DNA of 64,000 bases from Cyanodermella asteris (lineage: Eukaryota; Ascomycota; Lecanoromycetes; Ostropales; Stictidaceae), in contig UYJD01000012.1 of assembly GCA_900618795.1 (NCBI GenBank), forward strand, positions 274,855 through 338,854, written 5' to 3'. Below the pieces are notes generated by a model. It saw nothing but the letters and a program-made list of their open reading frames with translations, did no database searches and had not been told where the DNA came from. The position numbers were made by a program, and so were the translations under genes. This document shows, in pieces, positions 1 to 11,896 of the stretch (position 1 is the stretch's first letter; each line of letters opens with the position of its first letter).

Positions 1-43
1 AACCGGTCAATCTCCCGCGACGCGCACGTTGATTTAGATTCAG

Positions 44-256
44 GACTCAAACACCACTAACCTTGCTGGTCCAAGCTGCTCCTCTCCGGCGACTTCGAGG
101 CACGGTCAGCACTGCGCCTCCAAGTGTGTCGCTCCAATCGTTTGTGAGCGCTGTGGGATGCCCAAGGAAAAGGTCCAGAATGGTTGCATTCCGTGCCTCA
201 GATGCAAAAGGTGTATGCTGAAGCTGACTGCTGGCAGTGCTGGGCCACGATGCTGA
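44..256 (+). CDS. 3' exon of a Cys-rich protein, cut by the left edge (tentative)
   Basis: A reading frame that opens just after a possible acceptor (TTCAG at 39-43) runs to a TGA at 254-256 and encodes about 70 residues with ten cysteines. The middle holds a CxxC pair (CERC) and then a chain of CxxC steps (CIPC, LRC, KRC). That density is unusual by chance and suggests a metal-binding or disulfide-rich tail. The same frame has a stop at 35-37, so this can only be a terminal exon whose earlier exons lie left of the window. I do not recognise the family. It could also be a chance frame. Nothing upstream is available to test the splice. Confidence 0.3.
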   Translation, partial: DSNTTNLAGPSCSSPATSRHGQHCASKCVAPIVCERCGMPKEKVQNGCIPCLRCKRCMLKLTAGSAGPRC

Positions 257-480
257 CACAGTGATACGATAGCACTGCCAATCTTTGTTGCCGGTAAGTC
301 CAACACCGAGCCTGCTGAGGCTCTGGTTGCAAAAAGAGCCGCGTCCCAGATGCCTTTGTCTACAATTCATACACGGTCCTAGGCGAATCCTCAAGCGCCT
401 TTGATGACATGTACGACTTCTCTTAGTCTACTATGCAGACATGAAATAAGCATTCAGAGCCTCACTCGTTCGGCCTTATC

Positions 481-1825
481 ATGTTCAGGTCGACAGTCGT
501 CGACCTTTGTTTTATTGTCTTCGTCCTCGTCTCGCTCTTCCACACATCCACTGCCTTTCCACATCTCCGCTGGTTTGAGAACCGACAAGATGTCAGCACA
601 CAACAGCCCATCACCGCTGGTGGTGGCAACGAGACGGCAACGAGGCATGCAACAACGACGGGTCGTAACGCATTTTCCACGAGTGTACTTGCGTCGATGA
701 CTGAATTCACCAGTGCCAGTGGTGAAGGCTCATCTGTACCGCCTCCCTCAGCGCCAGTAACAATTCCCGCAAGTGGCCAGGTGACGACTGCTCGTGCAGG
801 CTCACAACCACCTCAGACAAGATCAATAACACCTGTCACTGGTGCTGGTGGCGCTATCTCGAGTGGCAACGCCTTGCAAACGCAACTACCGACTCAATCG
901 CAAGGGGGTCAACGAGTCACAAGCGCTGTCGGGCCGGTAGTCAGTGAAGTTGGTAGCGCCGTCGGAAGCAATGGCGCTGCGACCGCGACCGCAGGTGCAG
1001 GTGTGCAAAGCCAGGGCTCGAGCGGAGGACAAAGTCAAGGTTCGGGCGGAGGACAGTCACAAGCAGGAGGCGGGCAGACACAGGGCTCCGGAGGAGTGCA
1101 AACTCAAGGCTCAGGAGGGCAAAGCCAGGGTCAAGGTGGAGGGACTGCCACCGGAATACAGACAGAACCTGGTGCAACTCAGGGAGGTGGATTGCCAGGA
1201 CAGACTCAGTCAGCCCAGTTGCCACCAGGCATTAGCCAAGGAGGCGGCAGTCAGATCATCATCGGGCCTATCGTGACGGTTGTCGGACAAACGACAAATC
1301 CCGGAGCGTCAGGCTTTGGCTTTGTCGCCACCACACTGCCACCCGTGACAGAAAACGTTCCAGGAGGTGGGTCTGGGCCAGTGTCAACGGACGCGTCTGG
1401 TAATCCGGTTTATCCCTCGGCGACGCCGACGGGAAGCCAGAAGCCTGCGCCGACGATTCCGACGACTGGGAGCCCGCCATACAACACGGACTTGTCGGTT
1501 GCTGCCAGAGCCGGTATCGGGGTCGGTACTGCAATTCCTGTTGCATTGCTTCTGGCATGGTAAGTTCTCTAATGAGCAGAATGCGGTGATTTGCTAACCC
1601 AGTATCAGGACGGCAGCGTGGTGTGCGCGCCAACGAAAAGGACAGCAGAATGAAGAAGCTGTCGTCGCTGATAGTCAAGCGAATCTCTTGCCCAATATGA
1701 CTGAGAGTAACGCCAGTACAGGGATCTTGAGTCAAGGAAGATGGTCTCCAGGAGACTCTAACTCGAACATAAACAGTCCGGTGGTGCAGGTAGTGAGAGT
1801 GGGTATAGGGGATGGCAAAACTTAG
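481..1825 (+). CDS. Secreted/type I membrane protein with Gly/Gln/Ser-rich ectodomain
   Basis: Two exons (481-1559, 1609-1825) give about 431 residues. A hydrophobic signal peptide covers roughly residues 1-25 and ends near TAFPHL. A long Ser/Thr/Gly/Gln-rich region follows, with repeats of the type SQGSGGGQ. One membrane segment (AGIGVGTAIPVALLLAW) spans the splice and is followed by a basic stop-transfer stretch (ARQRKGQQ) and a short polar tail. The design resembles fungal wall-stress sensor or Mid2-like proteins: a rigid, probably O-glycosylated rod outside and a small cytosolic tail. No enzymatic domain is visible and the exact family is not recognised. The acceptor after TATCAG was preferred to an earlier AG because it leaves a normal distance from the CTAAC branch site; both keep the frame. 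It converges on SARAF with about 85 bp between stop codons. Confidence 0.75.
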
Positions 1826-1910
1826 TGACCCAAATTTATGACTTCACGACCCATATCGTACAAGACAGACTCAGCACAAAGTCTTATTTGCCTGCTGGAG
1901 TGCAGAAAGG

Positions 1911-3010
1911 TCATCTTCGACTAGTCCCACCGAAGCCAGAGCTTTCGTATCTCGACGACGAATACCCAGGGGATGATGAGAACCCGCCCGAGGACCCCGA
2001 TGGACCACGGCTATTGCTTGGTCCCACACCGGCATCGTAGCCTCGATTGAACGCACCCCCAGGCCCTCGTGGGTTTTCATTTCTGCGGCTACCTCTGCCA
2101 GACAGACTGTTGGCAAGATATGTCGCTGCAGCCCCACCCGCAGCGCCAGTCCAGAAGCCGGGCTGCCATCCTTGACCTAATAATATTGTCAGTGGCGGCA
2201 CAAATCGATAGAGATCCTCCCGTGAAGCTGCAACTTACCACCTTGATTTCTATTTGGCGTAGATGGTTTGTCTGGCCTGTCGTATCTCGAGTAAGGCGGG
2301 GGAGGGGCATCGTCGTCTCCTCCGCCGGGCCACCACCCACCATCACCGCCACCGCCGCCGCCTCCTCCGCCAGGCGGACGTCTGTTTCCAGCACCACCGA
2401 GCGGCCGCCTTTGTCCTGCGCCCCTCCACCAGTCTGCGTCTCTGATGAACGCGGCCCAGACGATCCAACCAGCAATACCAATGAACACACACCAGAACAA
2501 AAGAGCCGGTATACTGCTCTCACCCTCAGTACCATCAAATCCTGGCTTTGAAGTCCATGGCATGTTCCAGCTTCCAGAAACTCGCTCAGGCCACTTCTCC
2601 TCTCCGATGTCCGTGAGCTCTAATCTATACTCGACACCACAGCTGCCCTTTAGGACCCAGTCGTCATCACTGCTCCGGTAGCCTTCACATATGACATTTG
2701 TGCTGCCAAACTTGAACTCCGGTGGTAGTGAGGCGGTACACGTCCATTGTATACTTTCTGGATCGTAGTCGTAGCCTTGATTGGTGCACCGGATCACGTC
2801 CGGGTCATAGAGACCTTGAGCGGTGCCACCCGAGCACACTGTTTGCGGAATTGCAGAAACACGCCGATGGGTCGTCTGACGGCCACGGTGGAGGGTCAGT
2901 GTCCGGACATTCGATAAGAGGATGGCGTCCTTGGAAGGTAGCTTTGATGCGGCCGCAGCCAGGTCGAGCAGCAGTAGGCCGACTGCACCAGTACTTGTTG
3001 TTAGTCGCAT
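1911..3010 (-). CDS. SARAF: SARAF-family ER membrane protein (regulator of store-operated calcium entry)
   Basis: Two exons (3010-2239 and 2176-1911) encode about 345 residues. A signal peptide (residues 1-21) is followed by a Cys-containing lumenal domain with the family blocks IQWTCTASLP, FKFGSTNVICEGY and VLKGSCGVEYRLELT. A single membrane helix lies at about 167-189, and the cytosolic tail is Gly/Pro/Arg/Ser-rich with a poly-Gly run. In animals SARAF sits in the ER and slows calcium entry through STIM/Orai. Fungi carry the same Pfam family, but their partner is unclear. The splice joins GG to QGWQPGFWTGAAGG, a motif typical of the family's C-terminal half, which supports the model. It is transcribed away from XRN1. 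Confidence 0.9.
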
Positions 3011-3989
3011 GACGCTGCAACCGCTTGAGAGCTACCCAGGAAGTATGCTCGGCAAATTTGTTGATATAAAAACTCTGTAGAAGCTTCGTGTCATCGCCAC
3101 AACCAAATACGTGTGAAGATGGTGCCTGGAGGTACGGATCTGCTTAGTCAGCTCAGCACGAGGCTCAGTGCGAGTACGCACCTAGACAGTCATCATCGTT
3201 TGCCAGCGCGTGTATCAATCAGGAGTAAGCCCGAAAATTGGGCGCTGATCTTGGGACTCCGTCGAGAGTGGTCTGCGTCTAGGCGTAAGGCACATCATGT
3301 TGCTTAGATCGAAGATAGTTACCTCCGTGGAAACGAAGAGGTCGCAAATCGAAGGGCATGGCAAGGACATCGGCGGAATGAGACTGTCTGGTCACTGGAT
3401 AAGAACACGCTATCATGCACGTGGAATTGCGATTGACACATCAGAAATGATCGGTCATATCAGATTGTGCATGAGAATCTGGGAATCAGAATAGTAAGCC
3501 ATCTTGGAGGCATGTCCATGACAGAATCTGCCTCATTCGATGTTCGTCACGATGAAGTCTAGAACTCTTCATTGAAAGGTCTCTGAGAGTCACAGTATGG
3601 AGAGCTTTGGAAGCAAACGAGAAGTCATCCAGATTCTAGAGACGAATGTATAGTAGTATCCGATGATGGCTATATTGCCCGATGCGGAGCTGGTTTCGGA
3701 GTAGCCGCCTGTGACTCCGAGTCGCCGCACTCAGCAGCTTCCTTAACGTTTACGAGCGACGCCTTCTGGCAGCTTGGCCGTATTCACGATCAATCTCAAG
3801 CGTTCTGCTCCCCCACAAATCTGGTCAAGGGACTGATGAGGGCCGTGTCAAGATAATAGGTACGCGCCGCGCTGGAAATTAAGCCTAATCCCAGTACTGA
3901 CCGTCCATTCCAGCGAAAGCTACTAGCACCTCTCCAACAGCACCGATTGCCACGCACCGGCACCGCGATATTTCCCATCTATTCCCAAT
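3011..3989. other. Divergent intergenic region between SARAF and XRN1
   Basis: About 980 bp that should hold the promoters of both divergent genes. Only short open frames without ATG context or recognisable similarity are present. No repeat, tRNA or transposon remnant was seen. Confidence 0.6.
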
Positions 3990-6900
3990 ATGGGTGTCCC
4001 CAAGTTCTTCAGATGGATGAGCGAAAGGTATCCGGCCATCTCTCAGCTCATCGCGGAGAACCGGATACCAGAATTCGATGCGCTCTACCTCGACATGAAT
4101 GGAATCATCCACAACTGTACACATAAGGATTCCGACTCGCCTTCGTTTCGCATGACTGAGGACAAGATGTTTATCGCCATATTCAATTACATCGAGCATT
4201 TATTTGGCAAGATCAAACCCAAACAGCTCTTCTTCATGGCGATTGATGGCGTTGCGCCACGCGCCAAGATGAACCAGCAGCGATCGAGACGATTCAGGAC
4301 GGCGCTCGAAGCAGAGAAAGCAAGAGACAAGGCCATCAGGGAGGGAGTCGAGCTGCCGAAAGAGCCTCCATTCGACAGCAATTGTATCACCCCCGGTACA
4401 GAGTTCATGGCGAAGTTGACAAAGCAGTTGAAATACTTTATTGCGAAGAAGGTTTCGGAAGACAGAGACTGGCAGGGCGTTGAAATTGTGCTTTCAGGCC
4501 ACGAGGTTCCAGGAGAAGGAGAGCACAAGATCATGGAGCACATCCGTCTTGCCAAGCAACAAGACGACTACGACCCGAACATGCGCCACTGCCTTTATGG
4601 TCTAGACGCCGACCTGATCATGTTGGGCCTCTTGAGTCACGATCCACATTTCTGTCTGCTTCGTGAGGAGGTCACCTTTGGTCGACAGTCCAGCAAGAAG
4701 TCGAAAGAGCTGGAGCACCAGAACTTCTATCTCATGCATCTTTGCATCGTTCGTGAGTACTTGGAGCTGGAATTCAAGGAACTCAAGGATCCTTCAGTTC
4801 TCTCGTTCCCATTTGACATGGAACGTGTGATTGACGACTTTATTCTTATGGCCTTCTTCGTGGGTAATGATTTTTTGCCGAACCTTCCGAACTTGCACAT
4901 CAACGAGGGCGCCTTGTCCCTCATGTTCAAGATCTACAAGGAAGTCCTCCCCAAGGCTGGCGGGTACATCAACGAGCGTGGTGTTATCAATATGGCTCGT
5001 CTCAAGGTCTTGCTCGATTCTCTGCAGGATGTCGAGTATCGATTCTTTGAGAGTGAAGTGCAAGATGCCAGTTGGTTCAAGGGCAAGCAGATGGAGAAAC
5101 CTGATGTCATGGAGAAAACCAAGAGGAGCAAGGGCGATCAGCTACCGATGACTATGACCACACCACAGAAGCTTCTCTACGAAGATGTCAAGATCTACGT
5201 GAGCCAGAGGCCTGCCGCTGGCCGTGTGACCCCACTCAATTTGTCTTCCACGCTGGCAGCGGGCGACAGAAAATTCGTCACTGACCTGGCGGATGCTTTG
5301 CACCTGCAGTGGAAAACCGTCGATGATGGTGATGGGGAACGTCACCTCCAATTACTGTTTCCCCCGAAGCTGGATGATGATGATGACGAGAGCGATGACG
5401 AGGAAGCCTCTCTGGCTCTACAGCGTGTACTGAAACGGTATAACAATGCCAAGATCGTTGATGAAACTGTTGCAGACGTGAAAGCGAAGGCCCAGCAGAA
5501 ATACGACGAAAAGTTTGCCCAGTGGAAGGACACGTACTACCAGGACAAGTACGGATGGGGTCTCAACAACGAGGAGGAGCTGCGTAAGCTCACCGAGAAC
5601 TACGTTCAAGGTCTTCAATGGGTCCTTTTCTATTACTACCGTGGCGTCGCCTCGTGGCCTTGGTTTTACGGCTATCACTATTCGCCCATGATTTCAGATG
5701 TCAAGAAAGGCTTGGCTGCGGACACGAACTTCAAGCTTGGACAGCCCTTCAAGCCTTACGAACAGCTGATGGGTGTTTTACCAGACCGAAGCAAAACTAT
5801 TGTGCCACAGGCTTACTGGCCACTCATGACAGATCCATCGTCGCCAATCATCGACTTTTACCCTCGTGACTTTGAGCTCGACATGAACGGGAAGAAGCAA
5901 GACTGGGAGGCTGTGGTCAAGATCCCATTCATCGAAGAAGCCCGCCTACTTCCTGCAATGCGGACGCGAGAGCACCTCTTGACCCCTGAAGAGGCGGCTC
6001 GTAATGATTTCGGCGTTTCGCTCAAGTTCACCTACTCACACGAACTAGACTACACCTACATGTCCTCGCTTCCTGGTATATTCCCAGATCTTTACAACTG
6101 TCGATGCGTGGAGAACATATACGATCTACCCACCGCACATGGCCTGGACTCGCCTTTCGGCTTGGTAGAAGGCGTCAAGCTCGGCGCATCCGCTCTCGCC
6201 GGCTTTCCAAGTCTTCACACTATCCCGCACTCCGGCGAACTCGATTTTGCGAGCGTCAATGTCTTTCAGCAGGAGAGCAGGAACGAGAGCATGGTGATCA
6301 CTGTTCTCAACCCTGAAGAAAGGTCCAAGATCGAGTACGCCAAATCGCAGCTTGGCAATCGTACTTTTGTTGGATTCCCGTTCCTCGACGAGGGTAAGAT
6401 TGTGCGTGTGTCTGATGAGATGTTCGATTACGTTTTGCCCGAGGATGGAATTGGAGTGCCGGTTGCTATTCCACACGGTCCTTATGATGTTGACAACTGG
6501 CGGAGAAAGGCGGCCAGGATCGAACAGAACTACGCCAAGCGATTGGGCATGATCACTGGGCAAATCGAAGCTCTCGTCCATGTTGAGATGCTGAAAGGCC
6601 TCAAGAAAATGGATGATGGTGCTACCGTCAAAGACTACGGGGTAATACCCGGAATCGAGACGGACTACGCTGCTCAGATGACTGTTGAAGAAGTCGTCAG
6701 CGAGGATCAGCGTTTCATTGAGAAGGCCGCGCTGCCAATCGAGGAAGAGTTCCCCGTTGGCTCGCACGCGTTCTGCTTGGGATCGTATGGATATGGTCGA
6801 CCTCTTGAAGTGATCGGACACCGGGAGAACAAGGCTGACATCTTCATGATGATGCCTAAATTTCAGGAACCCCTGTGGGTATCAGATCTGGTCAAGCAAG

Positions 6901-8240
6901 CCGAGCGTGACACTCCCTATATGCCTTCATTCGCCGTTGCGCGCAGCCTTAACCTGAATCCTCTGGTCTTGAGCAAGTTGACGTCGTCCTTTTCGGCCAA
7001 CCTTGGAGGGGCCCGACTCAATCTTGGCCTCAACCTCAAGTTTGAGGCCAAGAAGCTGAAGGTACTTGGCTATTCGCGCCGGTCTGACAATGGTTGGGAA
7101 TTCAGCTCGAAAGCTGTCGCCCTGATTCAGCAATACATGATCAAGTTCCCTGACTTCATCGCTGCGGTGCAAGCGAAGCCGAAGGGTGACATTTACAACG
7201 CGGAAGAGATGTTTCCGGGAAATGCAATTACACGCATTAAGGAAATCCAGGCTTGGCTCAAGGAAATTGAGCCGAAGAGTTTCGAGAAGGTCCCTTTGGA
7301 TGCAGAACAGCTAGATTCAGATGTCATCTCTAGCATTGCAGCTGCCATTGATGCGACTCCAGAATATGCAACACCTCCTGAGCAGCAAATGTACCTATGG
7401 ACGAAGAAAAAGGTCAACGCAATGCCGCGTCACGCGCTGCTCAAGCCTGAAGATTCCGAGCACCGGCTCGGTAACCAAAAGTTCACAGTTGGCAATAGAG
7501 TCATCTACGTTCAAGATTCCGGACGAGTTCCAATTGCCTCCAAAGGAACTGTTGTCGGTTTGACACGAACGCCGCGAGCAACACTACTTGATATTCTCTT
7601 TGACAGAACGTTCATGAGCGGGACTACATTGAACGACCGCTGCCAACCATTCCGTGGCTCTACCGTTCCTTCTTCTTCCGTCCTCAATCTGAGCTTCAAG
7701 CAGCTAGAGGTTGGGTCTAGAAGCAACACTTCAAGTTCTCATGCACAGAATCATCAAAACACCGGTCACAACAACGGCCCAGTTTACGGTGCTCCTCAGG
7801 TGAACGGGCGTGGCAACCAGCTGGTCCCAGCAGCAGCACCACCTCCTCTACAGGGATCTTTCCGTGGCGCTCTCTCAGGGCAGCACGCTCAACGCGTCCA
7901 GCCGACTCCAGTCACCGGTTTCACGCCTGCACCCAATGCTAATGGTGCCGGACACAGAGGTGGACGTGGTCGTGGACGAGTTGCTCAGTCTGGGCCCAGA
8001 CAGACACAGTCTAACGTCAACCGGCAGGGGTACACACCCATCGACAACGGTGCGCCGGATCCCACTGTCCTCAACCGCAATCCCAACTTTAAACCAAAAG
8101 CCTTCAATCAAGTCGCGCCTCCTGCAGAACTTGACTCAGGCTCCGACGGCCAGAGAGGTCGCGGCGGTCGTGGTAGGGGCAGAGGCAGAGGTCGTGGCCG
8201 TGGTCGCGGTCAAGCTCCGGTCCGCTCCCAGGCGCAGTAG
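3990..8240 (+). CDS. XRN1: 5'-3' exoribonuclease 1 (XRN1/KEM1)
   Basis: A single exon of 1416 residues starting with the invariant MGVPKFFRWMSERYP. Xrn1 degrades decapped, 5'-monophosphate mRNA in the cytoplasm and P-bodies. The acidic active-site blocks are intact: YLDMNGIIHNC near residue 35, GHEVPGEGEHKIMEHIR near 170-185 and YGLDADLIMLGL near 202-212. The conserved middle domain (FFVGNDFLPNLP; WVLFYYYRGVASWPWFYGYHYSP) and the SH3-like C-terminal domains follow. An acid run (DDDDDESDDEEA) sits in the linker near residue 460. The last 180 residues are low-complexity and end in an RG-repeat tail, likely an RNA-binding or condensate region; such tails vary among fungi. Length fits the family (about 1,400-1,700). 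Intronless. It lies in the same window as three other mRNA-decay genes. Confidence 0.98.
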   Translation: MGVPKFFRWMSERYPAISQLIAENRIPEFDALYLDMNGIIHNCTHKDSDSPSFRMTEDKMFIAIFNYIEHLFGKIKPKQLFFMAIDGVAPRAKMNQQRSRRFRTALEAEKARDKAIREGVELPKEPPFDSNCITPGTEFMAKLTKQLKYFIAKKVSEDRDWQGVEIVLSGHEVPGEGEHKIMEHIRLAKQQDDYDPNMRHCLYGLDADLIMLGLLSHDPHFCLLREEVTFGRQSSKKSKELEHQNFYLMHLCIVREYLELEFKELKDPSVLSFPFDMERVIDDFILMAFFVGNDFLPNLPNLHINEGALSLMFKIYKEVLPKAGGYINERGVINMARLKVLLDSLQDVEYRFFESEVQDASWFKGKQMEKPDVMEKTKRSKGDQLPMTMTTPQKLLYEDVKIYVSQRPAAGRVTPLNLSSTLAAGDRKFVTDLADALHLQWKTVDDGDGERHLQLLFPPKLDDDDDESDDEEASLALQRVLKRYNNAKIVDETVADVKAKAQQKYDEKFAQWKDTYYQDKYGWGLNNEEELRKLTENYVQGLQWVLFYYYRGVASWPWFYGYHYSPMISDVKKGLAADTNFKLGQPFKPYEQLMGVLPDRSKTIVPQAYWPLMTDPSSPIIDFYPRDFELDMNGKKQDWEAVVKIPFIEEARLLPAMRTREHLLTPEEAARNDFGVSLKFTYSHELDYTYMSSLPGIFPDLYNCRCVENIYDLPTAHGLDSPFGLVEGVKLGASALAGFPSLHTIPHSGELDFASVNVFQQESRNESMVITVLNPEERSKIEYAKSQLGNRTFVGFPFLDEGKIVRVSDEMFDYVLPEDGIGVPVAIPHGPYDVDNWRRKAARIEQNYAKRLGMITGQIEALVHVEMLKGLKKMDDGATVKDYGVIPGIETDYAAQMTVEEVVSEDQRFIEKAALPIEEEFPVGSHAFCLGSYGYGRPLEVIGHRENKADIFMMMPKFQEPLWVSDLVKQAERDTPYMPSFAVARSLNLNPLVLSKLTSSFSANLGGARLNLGLNLKFEAKKLKVLGYSRRSDNGWEFSSKAVALIQQYMIKFPDFIAAVQAKPKGDIYNAEEMFPGNAITRIKEIQAWLKEIEPKSFEKVPLDAEQLDSDVISSIAAAIDATPEYATPPEQQMYLWTKKKVNAMPRHALLKPEDSEHRLGNQKFTVGNRVIYVQDSGRVPIASKGTVVGLTRTPRATLLDILFDRTFMSGTTLNDRCQPFRGSTVPSSSVLNLSFKQLEVGSRSNTSSSHAQNHQNTGHNNGPVYGAPQVNGRGNQLVPAAAPPPLQGSFRGALSGQHAQRVQPTPVTGFTPAPNANGAGHRGGRGRGRVAQSGPRQTQSNVNRQGYTPIDNGAPDPTVLNRNPNFKPKAFNQVAPPAELDSGSDGQRGRGGRGRGRGRGRGRGRGQAPVRSQAQ

Positions 8241-11200
8241 GCCAGGAATTAGCAATGAGGCGATGAGAGACGGCCTGGATAGGCCGGTGCTACAGTATGC
8301 GTCGCGACTCGGCATGAGCGACTAGGTTATGCAAGACGATAGCTTCTGACGACGTTAATGACTAGGGGCCAATGCCGACGCTAGACCAGAGAGCTAGACA
8401 GGACACATTGCATTCCCGCCGTTCGTCTTTCCTGTATGGCGAAGACAGGAACTGAAATGTGATCATTGCCACACAGCTGTACTGCGCAAGGGCACCTGTT
8501 TTATGAACTACCCGCAATTATCCGCCCCTCCTAACAGCTCGTAGCACAATCCCAAGCCCGAGCCCAGTCATGAAAGCGATTCACAGGCGTAGCGTACTTC
8601 TGACTCTTGTGCAACTCGGAACTCGCTTCTAAACTTTTGTGACACCCCACAGCACTTTTTTAGGCCAGCATTGGCGAAGAAAGCACGAGTTGCATGTTGC
8701 ACCCCGTGTCAGCCCATGTACTTTGACACTAAATCCTGCCACAATCCCGGTCAAGCGCCATCTCGACCGATGCAGCTGGTGCCCCCCAGAGCACAAGCAC
8801 CATATTCCGGCCCGCGGGAAGAGTTCATCCTGGATTTGCCCATGTATGTACTGTAGGTGAAGGATTTTCCAGAAATCCTAGCACCCGGTTTTTTTTTTTG
8901 CGCTGGATCCTGCCTTGCCGATCTAATTTATCAGGGCCTTTCCTACGAGCATACACTACCTGCGTTCGCTTTGCTGCAGCTATTTCGTGCAATGATTCCT
9001 TCCTTTTTTTTTCTTTATGTTTTTTTTCGTTTTTTGTTTTTAATATCACTCGGGGATGAGAAAGTTAGTCGGGGCTCGGGCTACTGAATGAGCTCGGCAA
9101 TGGAAAGCGATTCGGCGAACTTGACTTCCGGTTCCGCTGATCTACGGCAGGTTTAATTGAGAGGGGTGGGGGGGATGGGAGGGCAATGATGGTGTGACGC
9201 TTCCTTTGCAATGCCGACGGCTGCCCCCGTTTTGCATGGGACGCGCATGTGGCGGCGCTGAAAAGCACTCGGTACGAAATGCCGCTTGCTTGGGCTAGTG
9301 CAGGATACCGTGTACACGGTAGTGCACGTACAAAGGCAGTAAATGAATGTTATCGTCGACAGCCGAGTAGGAGACGGGAAGCACGAAACTTGGGGTCTTG
9401 CTGGATCAGAGTGCGTATCGGTGTTTTCGTCAATCACGTGAATGAAAGAGAGTGAAATGTTGCGACCCCGTTTGCTCGTAAAGATTACGTTCCGACGGAC
9501 GACCACGTCTCGTTCTTTGCACGCTTCGTATACAGTCTGTCAAATCTCAGAAAAAGCCTTCGGGCACGGCAATTGCTGGTGCTACGGGAAGGATGAACGA
9601 GGAGCTGAGCATGCCTCTCATTACCTACATACTACGGCTTCACGCAATCAGCCTTTCCCGAACGGGAACCAAGTCCGACGTATCAGCACTCCCTGTGCTC
9701 TCTGTAGAGTGCTTGCATTGGCAATCAAATGTCGACGTAATCTATCTCGACGTCGGCTAGGAGGCAGCGTCAAGCGGCGAGAGATGCATCGCACCAGGCA
9801 TGTAGGAGCAGTTTGTTACGCCATCAACAGCTGCGCAGACGATGTCGATAGCAGTTGGAGAGCTCGCGGCATTGTGACGTTGGCGCTCTCGTAAAGGGGA
9901 CGAAGGGTCTCCACCTATAAAGTATCACTCTGCTGAATCGGAGGGCTTTGAGTTGCTGTTTGAGCGGATCGGTAGCTAGCGTTCGATGATCTCAAGTATA
10001 ATTGTAGCCTCGGAAAGGATGTCGTGTTATTGTTCGTCGGGTCTTGTCTGCATGGCCTACGAGCCTGCCGCCGTGCGATAAGTGAAAGAACGTACATATA
10101 CGATGCCGATAGAAGGGAACAGATTGTCCTTGTCCCTGGTCGATGAAACTCTGCTACGCCTGTTCGCTGGCAGCACCACGTTTTGAGGTCGATGGCACCA
10201 TGTGTCTCCGCTGCGCGAGTCAGGTCCAGGCTCCCGATTCAGACGTGCTGACCCCCTACTCCTTCGCCAGTGTCTGATCGTCCGTGGCACGGCTGAGCCA
10301 AATCTGTCGAACGCACCTGGTTATCGAAGGGCCCCAGCTGGTCGGCTAGCGGACAGGGAGGGGGCGAAGCTTGGCCGTCTGGCTCGATTCAACGGACAAT
10401 CACTTTCGAGCGACTGCATACCCCGGTACGACTGACACAGAGTCCCGTGTGGGATTTGCGACGATGTCACTGTTCAGATGATGGTGGACGCTGGTTGCAC
10501 CAAAGACTGGCAGTGGTGGAGGTGCCTGGTCGGCTAATGAAAGCTGGACCCCGGCAATTGTGCTGCTGAACCACGGAACCCCCATCAGAGCCAATCAAGG
10601 AAACGCAGCACGGCACGGCTCTTGAAAGAGCCGAACCCATCAGGTCGGAGCTGTAAAAGTGGCCTATTGACTGACAAAATGACCCGCATTTTTATCAATG
10701 AGGGGAATCAGGGGATGTAGAAGACCATATCGGTCAATTTGACAGCGCGACGGCCGAGAGTTCAGGACTGCTTGTTTGTAATACATGATCGAAATGCAGG
10801 TACGTGCAACATTTCTTCGGGAACGTGCTCTCCGAGTTTTTTATGTGCCGGGGCGGTGCCCGTCCACATGGCTCTTCCTCTCAGCACGAGCTGCGAGGGA
10901 ACATGCGTAGAACTGAGAATAATCCAGCGCCAGGGAGGGCGTCAAGGACCCCTGTCCATTGAGGAGCTTTGACCTGTGGGAGCATGTCCGCAAATATACT
11001 CCAGATCTCCATTGGTCTACCGGAGGCTCTCCCTACAGCATATTGGCGATAAAACGAGTATCGCAGTGCAGGTTTCCTCGAAGAAGCCGAAGTAAAGCTC
11101 GTTCCAGCTGCGGGACGACAGCGGGAAATCGGTTTCATCCAATCTCAATCTCAGCATTGCCGGACTGGCGATATTCTTCGTCGGAGGCGTCCACGCCGTC

Positions 11201-11896
11201 CAGTCAAAGGTCGGGAAATTTGGGAAATGTCACTTCTCGGATCCAATCACCGGTAAGGTCTCCTTTTTCCAGCCATCATGGCCGAACGATGCGCTCAGAC
11301 ACCTCGTGCAATTGCAAGAACAAGGAACATTTCGAACCTTCTTTCTGTCAACTACGGAAAGGATGCCCGTGCAGCATTTCATTGGCCAGGATAGATGTCT
11401 CAAAAAGCAGAGTTTCACTTAGCCGCTTGGGCGAATCGTGGCGTAGGAATTTTCATGGAATGATCTGAGCCTCGTTAAGCGAAACCGCCCATTGGGGCAG
11501 AGACTTTACGAATCAGGAATTTCCCCCCTACCTGAATAGATCCAGCTGACAATCTTCGGTCTGATCGCGAGAAAAGAACGAGTGGACCAGGATCATCAGG
11601 GTGTCCCGAAACTGGATTCTGCTCTGTTCTGCCTTGCTGGGAGTGGGCTCGTGGGGCGGCCGGACACGTCAGGTACCGTACGGCACATCCGCAGACCTTC
11701 CTAATCGAAGCAATGCTACAGAGTATACTTCTCTCTACGTCCTGAACCGATAACCCAACTGCGCCGCCATCGTAAACGTGCATGTACAGTGTGAATGTAC
11801 GGACGTGCAAAGCGTCGGACTTTTCGACACGCCTGGACATGCGAAGCTCGGACGACTTCGCTCTTGGTTTCGTTGCAAAGTCGCTTGCAGCTACGG

